Source of the DNA: Owenia fusiformis
Taxonomy: Eukaryota; Annelida; Polychaeta; Sabellida; Oweniidae
Length of the DNA stretch: 64,000 nt
Reading direction: 5' to 3'
Assembly (NCBI GenBank): GCA_903813345.2
Contig: CAIIXF020000010.1
Location: 8,309,669 to 8,373,668 of the forward strand
This document shows, one piece after another, positions 33,947-45,700 of this stretch (within the stretch, counting starts at the first letter, position 1; each line of letters opens with the position of its first letter). Below the pieces are notes generated by a model. That model saw nothing but the letters and a program-made list of their open reading frames with translations. It was not told where the DNA came from and did no database searches. A program made the translations under genes and the position numbers.

Positions 33947-36900
33947 TTAACTTGGTTTCGTTGCCATAATACGACATCCTCCTAAATTTTGCCCATTGAA
34001 AAGTTTGTTCATTGTATCAAAGAAATATTTCTGTTCTTGATATATTTGCTCATTATGCACAGAAACATGTCTTTCTTTCTGCTTCACGTAGTTGTCGTAT
34101 CTTTGGCTGCAATATACAGCCCAGTCGTTGGTCAGTTCCGTCATCTGGAAAAGGAAAAATATTCTGTCAAGAATAACATCCATGATAATATTCATATTAA
34201 AAATATCAAACGCTGGTCAAAATTCATCATGATTCAACATTAAAATGGAACATTTGGATTGCAGGTGATATTAGATTTTATAATCTTACCATGTTACAAA
34301 AAAGCTAGGATGAAGAATTCTTATCCTAGCAAAAAGGTTCACATGAATCTAGAATAAGAATAATATACAGTAAGATACTGTATATCGTTTCTTTTTACAT
34401 ACTCTGATTTCATAAAATCCTGCTTGAGTGCAGACATTGAGATATTCGCTGTAGGAAGGCAGATTTTCACAGAACACCCCGCATTTTAAATCATCCAGCT
34501 CAGATTTGCTAAAGTGTCCCTTCGCATAGAGATCTTCTATATATCTGAAATGGGAGTTTTTTATTGTTATTAATATGTATACGTACAATGATTAATATGG
34601 AACATCTCAAATCGTCAGGAAAATTATAGGAGAAAAAACAGTATAAGAGAATGATTGTACCTTCTGTCAGACCTAACTTACATTTTACCCCCTGGTTTGA
34701 GATGGTCGTAGCACTGTTGTAATAGCCGCCTCTTGTCGGGTATATGTAGAAAGACCAACCAGCTCACAATCACATCGAATTTGTCCTCTAAGTGCAAAAT
34801 GATAATGGTTTAAAGATGTACATTAAACAGTTACGTGTTTTGCTCGACTTCGACTGATAGTCCCGGGCTGATAGTCTAGTAAAACAGATTATGAATACAC
34901 CAATGACGACATGCTTCAGATACATTTTTAAAGGACAAACGATGATTTTGTATTGGTTTTATCCTTACCGCCTGGTTCCATTGACATGAAATCGCCAACG
35001 ACATGATGAACTTTGTCGCCAAGGCCACATCTTTCAGTCAGGTCTTTGGCAGTTCTGTTCACATCATCTTGTAGCTCTACAGCTGTAACTTCACAGTTAT
35101 AATGTTGTGCAATATACCGTGCAGGGCCCCCTAATCCAGACCCTACGTCTAGTACACGACTTTCTGACCTGTAAAAATATATGGATTATGAAATGCAGTG
35201 TCGCCCGTCACTGCATCACACAATGACATTAATCTACTAATTGCACTAATCTAATATCATAATCATTAATCTAAAATTACACAAACATAATCCAATTGCA
35301 CTTACCCAATATCCAGTAATTGTGCTGCAGTATCTACAGCCTGAACCCCGTGGTAATGGTAGTTGTCAAATTTATTAAGAACATTAACCTTCAGTGCATC
35401 ATCCTCCTTATATCCTGCCTGTAAAGTATTGACAATGCATTCATAGGCTGTCGAGTTCTACAAGATATATATCGGTATTTTACAGAACGCCAGCATGCAC
35501 ATATACCTTAGTTTACATTATTCACCATTCTCAAAATCCGCCCGTGTAAATCATACAATCAGGGGTAATTATACAATAAAAGTGCTCCATCTGTGGTAGG
35601 AAATTTTTTCGGAGGATTTCAGAAATCTTTGATTGAAATGTATTCTACCTTAACATCCGCTAACTAGATATCATAGTGAATCTAAAACAGTTATACTTAC
35701 ATTCTTTAATTCGTTGTAAATCCTGTCCACGTTTGAATCTGAAAAATGTTCAATACGTCTTAATTTAAGATGTAAATGAGAAAAATCATGACTTTCATAA
35801 GACAGCATGCTGTCTTTATGCATATTAATTTAAGAAATGTAAAAAGGAATTAGAAAAAACCCTAAATGATACAATGTTAATATCAGGTTTAAAGTCCACT
35901 TAGATCGTTAGTTTTATCTGAGACTAAAATTTTATGATGGTCTCAGGTTTTATCAAAGTATTATCGTGAAATGTCCTCATTACAAGCAACTCTAGATCTT
36001 TGTTTGAGTTGAACGTCCTGAAAATTCAAAATTGAATGTGTAACTTGTTAATCAAAAGGGAGATATTAAACAGATACCAAAACTAGGGAAACAACTCGAT
36101 AACAGCAATGTCAAGGCGTAACGAGTCCTATCGAACAGTCATGGCTGCCATTTTAGCCAAATGGTCATTTACAGTGTAATATTCTCCTTAGAAGTATTCA
36201 AATATAAAAGGATCCGTCATACTAAGTATATAAAAAATGCCCCCGGCTCAATCATAACCATTATGACAGATAATATGGTATTTAGTTACGGCATAGTGTT
36301 CAGGTGCATCCTATAGTGTTATTGAGGTCATAGTGACCTTGTTAACAGTGCATATCTGAAAATTAAAGATTCCCGTGTGCAAAATTATCATTAACATTTA
36401 AAGATTTTTAAAGATTTAAATCTAAAATGTAAAAATATGATAAAGAATGTTGTTAATGTCAGGGTGCATGATGGGAAATTTTAATTTTAGTCTTAATTAT
36501 GAAGATTTGGATTCATTTATTGTGCTACTTAAAGTGAACGGGAATTATTTTTCTACCGCTTGAGAGAGTTTGAGACACGAAACTTAGAATTTAGCTCATT
36601 GTGACAACTTTTGATGGTTTAGGTTTATTAATGTCTTCGACTTTACTTAATTTCGTACCAGAAAAAACATCTGCAGGTATAGCATTTTTTACCAAAATGT
36701 TATTTTCCAGCTGTACCTTGATAATTTTCTGTAATGTATAAAAAATCAGTGGCCTGCGAACAATCATGGAGGTCACTGAATTCTTTGCTTTGATATATCT
36801 CTTATAATAACAACTTTCAAACACACCGCACAAACAAGAAAGATGTAGAGCATTTCTGGAATGACTTATGTCTATTTTAAAATAACATAACATAGGCGTT

Positions 36901-37752
36901 ATTTTCACAAAGCTAGGTAAGGTGTGTTCGATTCCAGCCAATCCGAACACAGTATTTCATATAATTACACAATCCATCCAATGTCATTCGTTGGATGGTT
37001 ACCAAGGTGATAACTTGACTCTACTGATTGAAATTGATACTTTGCCAACTTGATCCTTGCAAAAAGTCGAATCGGATACTTCTTTCAGTAATGGTTTCGT
37101 AGCTTTAAGGTCAGTGATCTCGAAGAAACCAATGCGTGAAAATAGTTTAAGCCCAAGACTCGGTGCATTGTGCCTGATTCATTCCACATATCTCTTAGCA
37201 CTCTAGGCTGCGAAACAACATATTTAGATGAATGATCAGTACATAATGCACTGAATCCAGAGCTTAAGGCCAGGGTGCATATTCAGAATTTTTCTGCATT
37301 CACCAATTGAGTCACATGTCATTTTTTCCGGGCATTTTTTCGCACATGAATCAATCCTTCCACACATGCATTCAGACATTGTCTTCCAGTTTTGCAGAAT
37401 CTTTTCACTGAATTTTCTTGTTTTTTATACATTTTATCAAAACATTCTTCTTTGCATTATTTTCTAGGTACATTAGTGCACTCATTGTGCAACAGTGAGA
37501 GATGTTGACATCGTGGGGAAGGAGTGATTCAAATTTGAAAATTACATGTGACCGGCCTATTGAGGGTTGCAGCAAAATTCCGAAAATGCACCCTGACCTT
37601 AAATCCTTAAATTATAAAGCACATTGATTCTAGGCAGTCAATCCTAATAAGCACATGTGCTGTACACATACATAGGCCTACTGTACACATGTGTATAAGA
37701 TACGATGTCACTTACAAAGTTTCATGGTCTTGATGTCATCTTTGTTGGCCAT
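33947..37752 (-). CDS. Small-molecule SAM-dependent methyltransferase
   Basis: Seven exons in phase: 37716-37752, 35701-35738, 35306-35418, 34969-35168, 34682-34787, 34403-34544, 33947-34144, total 277 residues. The Rossmann-fold SAM site is clear: RVLDVGSGLGGPARYIA (motif I), an acidic residue after strand 2 (EVTAVEL), HHVVGDF, then FDVIVSWLVFLHIPD and HLKPGGKM (post-motif). The C-terminal part (YRDN-like RYDNYVKQKERH, GGCRIMATKPS) is outside the core fold and should shape the substrate pocket. Length and motif spacing fit soluble class I methyltransferases such as those acting on amines or lipids; the substrate cannot be told. Exon 3 could start 30 bp or more upstream at another AG, but the chosen start gives the smoother join YNELKN-AGYKEDD. 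No signal peptide, so cytosolic. Start MANKDDIK lies in a short first exon 2 kb upstream. Confidence 0.82.
37268..37598. mobile_element. TTAA-flanked MITE in intron 1 of the methyltransferase gene
   Basis: The ends GGCCAGGGTGCATATTCAGA and, inverted, GGTCAGGGTGCATTTTCGGA are near-perfect inverted repeats, flanked on both sides by TTAA (37264-37267, 37599-37602). TTAA duplication is typical of piggyBac and Kolobok; the GG start is more like Kolobok. 331 bp, no coding capacity. Confidence 0.82.
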
Positions 37753-38358
37753 GCATGTTATCCCTATATCCGCTCCCTGATACATCTCAGTCCTTATCTC
37801 ATATCAAAAGCCCTATCAGTCTCCAAGTACCAAAGTGGGTAGTTAAAATACGATGACTGCATACAGTGTTTAGTATGGACTAATATGGAGCTACGCCAAC
37901 AAGGGTGTTTACTGTTGAGTATTGACCATGTCCTACATCTGTTACAGTACTACACGAACAAGATGAATTGCTATAAAGTTACCATTTCAGATAATCCGAT
38001 TAGTTGCATGAACCTATGTATTGGCGCTAGGGAGCTTTCAAGGTCAAGCAACAGTTAAAAAGGCAATAATTCACTGTTATTTTAAGTGTATGAGAATAAT
38101 AGCTGCGTTAATAAATATAATGTTTACTTCAGAGGAGTCCATTTAAAAAGGGCCACAGCGTACAATCCATCCTCCGAACGCAGGGCTCTAGACAGCATCC
38201 ACTACGGAGGTAGTTCTGGAGGCCTGTATTAGGAGAATACGCATTTAATCAGGTTTAAAAATAATTCTTAAGAGCAAGATTTATTTGGAAATTAAACGAA
38301 ACTTTTGGAAAAAAACAGAGAAGTTTGATTGTAATTATACCGACTTACAATACATCAA

Positions 38359-38619
38359 CAGGGGCGGATCTGGGAACCAACAAGGTGGGGGGGGGGGCAA
38401 ATTTCAGGTCAGAGAAAAATGTTGGGCCCCTAAAACCCATTCAAATTTTGGCCTGAAATTAAAAAATAAGGCCTTAAAAGGCCCAGTAATGACCAAAAAG
38501 GCCCACTTTTTGGGGCTTTAAGGCCTTTTTTGGCCCAAATTTTTTTCTGGGCCCAATTTTTTTCCTGTGCCCACCCAAGGGGGCCGGGCCCACACCCCCC
38601 CCCCCCAGATCCGCCAGTG
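38359..38619. mobile_element. MITE with GGCGGATCTGG ends
   Basis: Left CAGGGGCGGATCTGGG and inverted right CACTGGCGGATCTGGG, each with a long G-run inside. ATCAA flanks both ends. About 261 bp, rich in GGCCC and AAGGCC. Same 5-bp duplication and G-run design as the elements at 27269 and 27463. Confidence 0.75.
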
Positions 38620-38803
38620 ATCAATAAGGTTAAGTTACATATTTCACATTTCCTGAGGCTTTTATACATATTGCGGTATTCTTTCAGAAATTTCAGTGAG
38701 TGGTCAAAGATATTGTACAGTGCAGCATACGATACCGGCCACCAATCGGCCCACCGAAAATGCCAACATTTCAAATGAATAACAAGAACACAAATGTGTA
38801 CAA

Positions 38804-39961
38804 TATGTCCCCACCTATGGGTGATCCCGTCAAATGGTTACCCTAAAAATGAGTAGACAAGACTTTACCGACACAATTTGAGGACGGAGAATCCAAAATG
38901 GCCACCTTAAAATTTACCAAGAATGCCAAAAAATTAGTCAGTTCTAGATTTTCATACTAAGAACCACCCCTGAAAATTTGAAATTGATCTACTAAACAGT
39001 TCACCTGGAAATGTGTAGACAAGACTTTACAGACGAGATTTTAGGACAGAAAATCCAAAATGGCTGCCTTGACATTTACCCAGAATGCCCAAAAACTAAT
39101 CAGTTCTAGATTTTCATACTAAGAATCATCCCTGAAAATTTGAAATTGATCTACAAAACGGTTCACCTAAAAACGCGTAGACAAGACTTTACGGGCAAGA
39201 TTTTAAGACAGAAAATCCAAAATGGCTGCCTTGACATTTATCCAGAGTGCCAAAAAACTAATCAGATCTAGATTTTCATACTGAGAATCATCCCTGAAAA
39301 TTTGAAATTGATCTACCAAACGGTTCACCTGAAAATGCGTAGACAAGACTTTACAGACAAGATTTTAGGACGGAAAATCCAAAATGGCCGACAATAAAAA
39401 AGTGATTAGGAGTTTTTGCTGAAATCTTTTTACAAAATTATCACATATAACTACTGTTAACAATAACATAGGCTTTTACAACAAAGTACACCTGAAATTA
39501 TTTATAAAGCTACTAAAAAGTTAAAGTATGAAAACTGAAAAACACCATTCAATATGATACAAAGTATTATCGTGCGCTAACTTTTCTTAAAACATTCAAA
39601 ATGGCTGACATGACTGAGCTAACAGGTCCAAAACCTAAACAGATCTAGAATGAAGTGAGCTGAACAAGATGTTAAAGTTTTAAAAGCAACTGTGAAGCCG
39701 TTTTTCTTAAAGTTTGCAGACAAGGATTTTAGCATTTGACTTCAAAATGGCCGACAGGAAGTAGGTATCGAGTTAATTTTTTTTCATCCACATCTGTATG
39801 CACTCATAAGTTATCCCTGAAAATTTGAAGGTGATATCTGTAGCGGTTTTGGAGAAAACTGCCGGACGTACGGACAGACGGACAGACAGACAGACAGACA
39901 GACGGACAGACGGACGCGCCTAGGCCGACAATATGGCCCCACACTATGTGGTGGGGACATA
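38804..39961. mobile_element. 1.16-kb DNA element with TATGTCCCCACC ends and internal tandem repeats
   Basis: The sequence starts TATGTCCCCACC and ends in its inverse GGTGGGGACATA. Inside are four tandem units of about 160 bp, each with GTAGACAAGACTTTA, a CAAAATGGC block and TCTAGATTTTCATACT (units start near 38852, 39015, 39178, 39339). A GACA/GACG simple repeat lies at 39864-39917 near the right end. No coding frame. The superfamily is not clear. Confidence 0.7.
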
Positions 39962-40084
39962 ATAAAGGATTTCCTAAGTGACCATTGATATTACACCACT
40001 CTTTCAACCGCCTATATGGGTGTGATCATGAAAACTTTGGAGGTTACACCTGTTCTGAATTAATAATGCTACTCGGCTGTAATT

Positions 40085-40290
40085 TATGGCTGGCCATCTG
40101 GACCAATGTCCAAAAAAATATTTTTGACGCCGTTCAAAATGAATTTTAACGCCGTACATAATTATTTTTGACGCCGTAAAAACGATTGTATGCGCCGTAT
40201 ATAATTACTTTTAACGCCGTTAAAAACGATTTTGTACACCGTCAAAACTGTTTTTTTACGCCGTTAAAAATTATTTTGAACGGCGTAAAA
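40085..40290. repeat. Array of ACGCCGT motifs, first block
   Basis: After a leader TATGGCTGGCCATCTGGACC, the 7-mer ACGCCGT (some changed, e.g. GCGCCGT, ACACCGT) recurs about every 23-26 bp within AT-rich spacers such as TTTTTG...TCAAAAT. Around eight units. The last unit is in the opposite orientation (ACGGCGT). Confidence 0.75.
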
Positions 40291-40539
40291 AATGACATCT
40301 CATGTAGACCCAGCTGGATGACATCAAGTACGTTGTTAACCATTGCCCCATTTTCAGTAATTTCACTATCAGCCATTTTTCATTTTACCCCTTCGAACTT
40401 GCGAACGTACATTGTTAATCATTTGCGTTAAAACGAACAATGAAAACTCGATGTATATCAAATTCCCGGGACAGTTGTAGTCTTCCATACAAGCAAATGC
40501 ATCTGGCAAATAAAAATGCCAAAATAAATGATAAACATA

Positions 40540-41185
40540 CACTCCCCTCCATAAGTTTGGCAACCTTAGCTCCCCCATTGAACTACGTGTTAAGGCCTCT
40601 TTACCTTTGAATTTTTATTTACTTAACCTGCGATGATAATACCTATACTATTGATGGAAACGTTATTTGACTTTATTTCCAATACCTCCAATTTTTTCAA
40701 TTTTTTTTCCTCCATTACAATTATAGGTCGAAAATTGATGATAAATAACACAGGAGTCGAAAAATGATTTTCAAAAATGACTTTGAAGCTCTGTAACTTT
40801 AGAATTCGTCAAGTAAACTAAACAAACAGTTAGCGCACAAAAAAGTTAGACAATTCAATTTTCTATATAAAAATATTTTTTGCTGAATCTTTTACGGAAT
40901 AGATATCCCGATTTCTGATTTGTCCCGAACCCACCATTTACCATTGGTTTACATGGGAATGACGATTTTCAAAAATCATCAAATTTATCATCAATTTTCG
41001 AACTATGTATTTGAGGAAAAAAATTGAGAACATTTGGAGATATTGGAAATAAAGTCAAGTTACGTTTCCATCAATATTATAAGTTATTTCATTGCAGGTT
41101 AAGTAAATAAAAATTCAAACGTAAAGAGGCTTTAACACGTAATTCAATGGGAGAGCTAAGGTTGCCAAACTTATGGAGGGGAGTG
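40540..41185. mobile_element. Palindromic 646-bp element
   Basis: The ends CACTCCCCTCCATAAGTTTG are inverted repeats and the similarity continues for roughly 200 bp into each arm (GGCAACCTTAGCTCCCCCAT, GTTAAGGCCTCTTTAC, ATAACAGGAGTC-type core). The two arms leave a short core, so the element is close to a full fold-back. TA precedes the left end. Tc1/mariner affinity is likely but not proven. A lone arm of the same family lies at 29345-29440. Confidence 0.72.
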
Positions 41186-41228
41186 CATTAACAGAAAAAC
41201 AGGATTTTGGATTTATATCAATCAGTCG

Positions 41229-41818
41229 GTAACCCTACTATCACACCAAACTAGTTCTCAGTCACTACGTTCTCGAAAACGGGCTTAAACTGTGCACGAA
41301 CGGATTTGACGTACTACGAACCCACTAAGAACCGTTTGGGATCTGTTTACAAACTTCATGAAACTACTAGAACGAGTAGGTCCTCCAGCACTTAGAGCAT
41401 GCTCAACATTTTCTGGTTATCATCAAAACGTTGCCGAATCGGTTTTAAACTGTGTGCGAACTGAATGAACGTAGCTACAACGTTCTACGGTCTGTTTACG
41501 AACTTCATGGACTTTCCCGGACGGGGTATGTGATTTAGAATTTTGAATCGATTCAAAATTCGATGGCGACCATACCGTTCTGTAATCAGGTCATGATGAT
41601 CTTCTAGACTAAGGGACGGTTTATACTACGTTGCACACCGACGTGGTGCGACCTGAACGAACTGCGAACATGATGGACGTATTGAAGACTGTTTATGAAC
41701 GAAGTAGCTAATTATTTTAGACATATATCCCGACCGCAGCCAGATCGAGCCAGTTTTACGACATTTTCGTAGGACTGGCAAGAACGGGTAAGAACTAGTT
41801 TGGTGTGATAGGGGGGTA
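41229..41818. mobile_element. MITE with CTATCACACCAAACTAGTTC ends
   Basis: CTATCACACCAAACTAGTTC at the left recurs inverted at the right near 41791-41812. About 590 bp of non-coding DNA in between, with a direct and inverted mix of CGAACTG and TTCATG blocks. A related fragment is at 22450-22565. No clear target duplication. Confidence 0.65.
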
Positions 41819-41873
41819 AGTCGAAAATACACGTTCGTTTGTTCCATGAATACATGAATATGAATCGCACCAT

Positions 41874-42297
41874 CTATGGCTGGCCGTCTGGACCAATATA
41901 TCGTCATACCTTTAACGCCGTAAAATCTACTTTTAACGCCGTAAAATCTATACTTTTAACGCCGTAATAAATACTTTTAACGTTTAACGCAAAAAACGGT
42001 ATGCTTTTTTACGCATGGTTAAAACTTAAAAGTAAGGACGTATAAAATCGTTTTTGACGCCGTTCAAAATGAATTTTTGACGGCGTTAAAAGTTATTTTT
42101 AACGGCGTATAAAATCGTTTTTGACGCCGTTCAAAATGAATTTTTGACGGCGTTAAAAGTAATTTTAACGGCGTATAAAATCTTTTATGACAGCGCTAAC
42201 AGTAATTTTTAACGGCGTATGAAATCGTTTTTGACGGCGTTTAAAGTAATTTTAACGGCGTATGAAATCGTTTTTGACGGCGTATAAAATCGTTTTT
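41874..42297. repeat. Array of ACGCCGT motifs, second block, with orientation switch
   Basis: It starts with the same leader (TATGGCTGGCCGTCTGGACC) as the block at 40085. About four units in the ACGCCGT orientation are followed by about ten alternating ACGGCGT and ACGCCGT units with AAAATCGTTTTTGACG spacers. The switch makes the block partly self-complementary. Confidence 0.75.
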
Positions 42298-42744
42298 TGC
42301 TCATATGTTTCATATATTCTGAAAATTCTTAAGTACGATCCAGAGATAAATATGTTCTATAGGAAATAACATAGTCACTATACTGTCTCCAGTGAATCTA
42401 CAGTACTATGATTCTACAGTACTATATACATAGCTAAACTATATCACATACTCAATATTATGGACTCTGTGGATCAACTTGAACTTAAAGGGGTTTCATA
42501 AGCGGTTTTCACAAAATCAGTTGTTTCACAAAATCTGTTGTTTTTAGAGACTTTTCAACTTTATGTTTTTATGATTTCCATTAATTTTGCCTGTTGTTTT
42601 CATTTATTTATTTATTTTGTTTTCATGTCATCTGCAAGTCCATGCTGCTTAAACTATTACAGATTAATCCATTATAATTATTGATTTCTATCATAAGCAG
42701 TACATTGCAGTATCACAATCCGTATTGTCTTAGATCGTAATTGT
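42298..42744. other. 3' flank of NFRKB, no gene
   Basis: AT-rich, no coding exon. It should carry the 3' UTR and poly(A) site of the minus-strand NFRKB gene, whose stop is at 42745. Confidence 0.5.
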
Positions 42745-45700
42745 TTAATCTGAGCTATCTTGGCTGGCAGGTGATGACTCTATTTGAGTTCCTGTTTGTC
42801 CTTGGGTCACACACACCCCTAGGGTTGTTGTCCCATGGCCAGGCCTCACCCCAGTGAATTTCATCCCTGGGGGCGGTGTAATTATTCTAGCATACGCTGG
42901 TTCTACTTTCTTCTTTGTGGATGGATCAGCGACTTGTTGTTGTCTTTTTGGAGATGAGAGTCCTGGCTGGAAAACAGATCAATGACATGTTATTGATATA
43001 GTACATGAAGGTACTGGAATCAGCCAAAATTGTTTAAATAGGCAGATATTTACATTTTAAGTTTTTTTTTACTTGAAAGTCATATGGCAGATTGAAAAAG
43101 ACATTAACATCCAAAATGTCACCATCTACCATTTGTTACAGACGCCGACCGCAGAATTCAAAACGAATTGAAAAGTGATCAAAATCTCAGAAATAGACAT
43201 TAATAATTACCTGACCAGCAGATGTTACTACAGGTGATCTTTGTGGTGAGGAATATGTCGGCTGCGTCAAGACAATAGTTTGAGAGGGCTTACCACCTGG
43301 CTGGGTCAAAACACGCTTCACAAACTGAACATTCTGACCTGGCTTGCCACCAATCTGGATAGGCTTGCCTCCAATCTGAATAGGCTTGCCACCAATCTGA
43401 ATGGGCTTGCCTCCAAGTTGAATAGGTTTGCCACCAATCTGGATAGGCTTTCCACCAATCTGGATAGGCTTTCCTCCAATTTGAATGGGCTTTCCTCCTA
43501 ATTGGATTGGTTTACCACTTATTTGCACGGGGTTTCCACCTCCTAAAAGAACAACATTATATGGCTAAAAAAAAATTCATATTGTGAAGTGCTGCAAAAA
43601 TAGGTTAAAGACCAACATTTTAACAGTTTGAAAATGAAACACTTAAATGTGCAACCAGTTATGAGAAAACAAACCACCTTCCCAAAATACACTGTACATG
43701 CAGTACCTGCGATAAACTGCTGGGGCGTCATGACTCTAGTGGTTCCCCCTTGAGTTCCAGTTCCACTCTGTACAAAGTATTGGGTTGGGCCCCCAGATTG
43801 AGCGGTGTTCCCTGAAACAGTTGAAAATATACAATTTAAACTTTTTCCAGCTTTATGTTTTCATTTATTTCAATGCAAAGGCCTGTATTAAGACTGTTTA
43901 AAACTGTAAACTGTAACACTATTGGCTTAAAAAATAAAAGTGTGATATCATTTATGATTCAAATTGAATAAATTGGCTGGCACCATATGACTTGACTGTA
44001 CATGTATTTAAATGCATGTTCAGTATATAACACGTCTAGCTTAGACTCTTGTGTCTACAATTGGAGTGTTCTCATAAAAGGCTCTGATAATATTGGAATA
44101 AAATAAAACAGTAAGCTGTTCATATTTTGAGATGTTTAATTTAGATAGATGTTTACATATACAGGTTTAATTGTAGTTATCTATTTCACCTCATAAAGGG
44201 TGGGGTGTACAAGGATCTATTTCATCAGATAAATCTTGAGGATCATCCATACCTGTGCTCTTTAGAGTGACATTTCCTTGGCCTGGTATTTGCGTCACCA
44301 CAACCTTTCCTTGTGATGTCTGCAATACCTGGCCTGGTCCAATGACCTTTCCTTGTGATGTCTGTATCACTTGGCCAGGTACCTTGCCTTGTGATGCTTG
44401 GGGGTTTGTCGATGGTGATGATTTGGTTGTTGCACTTTGCTGGGATAATGTCGCCTGTTGCAAGATTTGACTCACCACACTGCTTGAAATGGTCAAACCT
44501 GAAAATAAAAAAAAAATATGCTGACAACTCCTTCATTTATAATTTTTTAGGGAAATCAAACTAGACAACAGCATCACCAAAGCTTAGCAAATACCATCGA
44601 ACAGCCATGGCTGGCATTTTTACGAACAAAGTATATAGCAAAAATGGCAGCCATTTTTCAAAATGCTACAAGTGCCATCAGACAGTGTGCCATGCTTATA
44701 GTATTCACATATTACCAAATATGAACAGAATCACTCCACTTCTTTTCGAGTTATAGTAAAATAGGATAAAATTGAGGCCATTTTGAAAAATGGCCACCTT
44801 CTACCAAAAGTGTCTTAAGACAGTGTGCCATGCTTATAGTATGCATATACCAAATATGAATAAAATCGCTCCGCTACTTTCGAGTTATAGTAGAACATGT
44901 TTAAATATATTTCTACCAAAAGTGTCATTAGACAGTGTGCCATGCTTATAATATCTACATACCGAATATGAACAAAATCATGCCACTACTTTTCGAGTTA
45001 TAATAAAATACATTAAAATGGCAGCCATTTTGAAAAATGGCCGCTTTCTTCTGAAAGTGTCATCAGACAGTGTGCCATGCTTATAGTATTCACATACAAA
45101 ATATGAACAAAATAGCTCCTCCTTTTTTTTGAGTTACGGCAAAAATCTTAAAATAGCGAGTAAAGGCTACCATTATTCAAGATGGCTGCCAAGTACTTTT
45201 TTAAGATCTACATTTCTAGCTTTATTAATGTCCTATGTAATTATTTTTACATTTAACACAAATTGCCATTACAGTTTTATATATTGTACCTAAATTATTG
45301 TAAAATCGGCACTAAAATGGCCACCATTTTTTAATATGCGGCCAACTTGAAAATCAGCTTTTGAACAGAACTTCTACCCCCATAAAGTGTATGTTTACAT
45401 AATATGAAGATAATAAATGACAGGATAGGTTTATGAAATATTCCTGCCTTCATATTATCTGCATTTTAAATTAATGTTAATGCTGTTATTTTCTAAATGC
45501 AAATTCGAGAGACAGAGTGGAGTCATCAAGGAATATAGAACACACGAAAGCAGTTTAAATGAATTTTATTCTGAGAGAAAATATGTTATATATGTATGTC
45601 AAAGAAGATCATATTTATTAAGGGTGATAGCTATATATTCCATCACTAACCCATTCATTCCATAGTTCTGATACATGATTTTAGCTGATATGGGACCAGA

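Noticed and set aside
35419-35459. Longer exon 3 of the methyltransferase using the acceptor at about 35460
   Set aside because: It is in frame, but it inserts a stretch (STAYECIVNTLQ) that breaks the YNELKN-AGYKEDD join. The TTTACAG at 35419 looks better. Not fully excluded.
36591-36950. 119-residue minus-strand frame between methyltransferase exons
   Set aside because: It has no recognisable domain, no splice support, and AT-rich composition like the intron around it.
38285-38778. Open frames over the G-run MITE at 38359
   Set aside because: They read through transposon ends and G or C homopolymers and have no protein-like composition.
43280-43501. Plus-strand frame with NLDRLATNLNGLAS repeats
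   Set aside because: It is the complement of the NFRKB GGKPIQI repeat exon, which has splice sites and family context on the minus strand.
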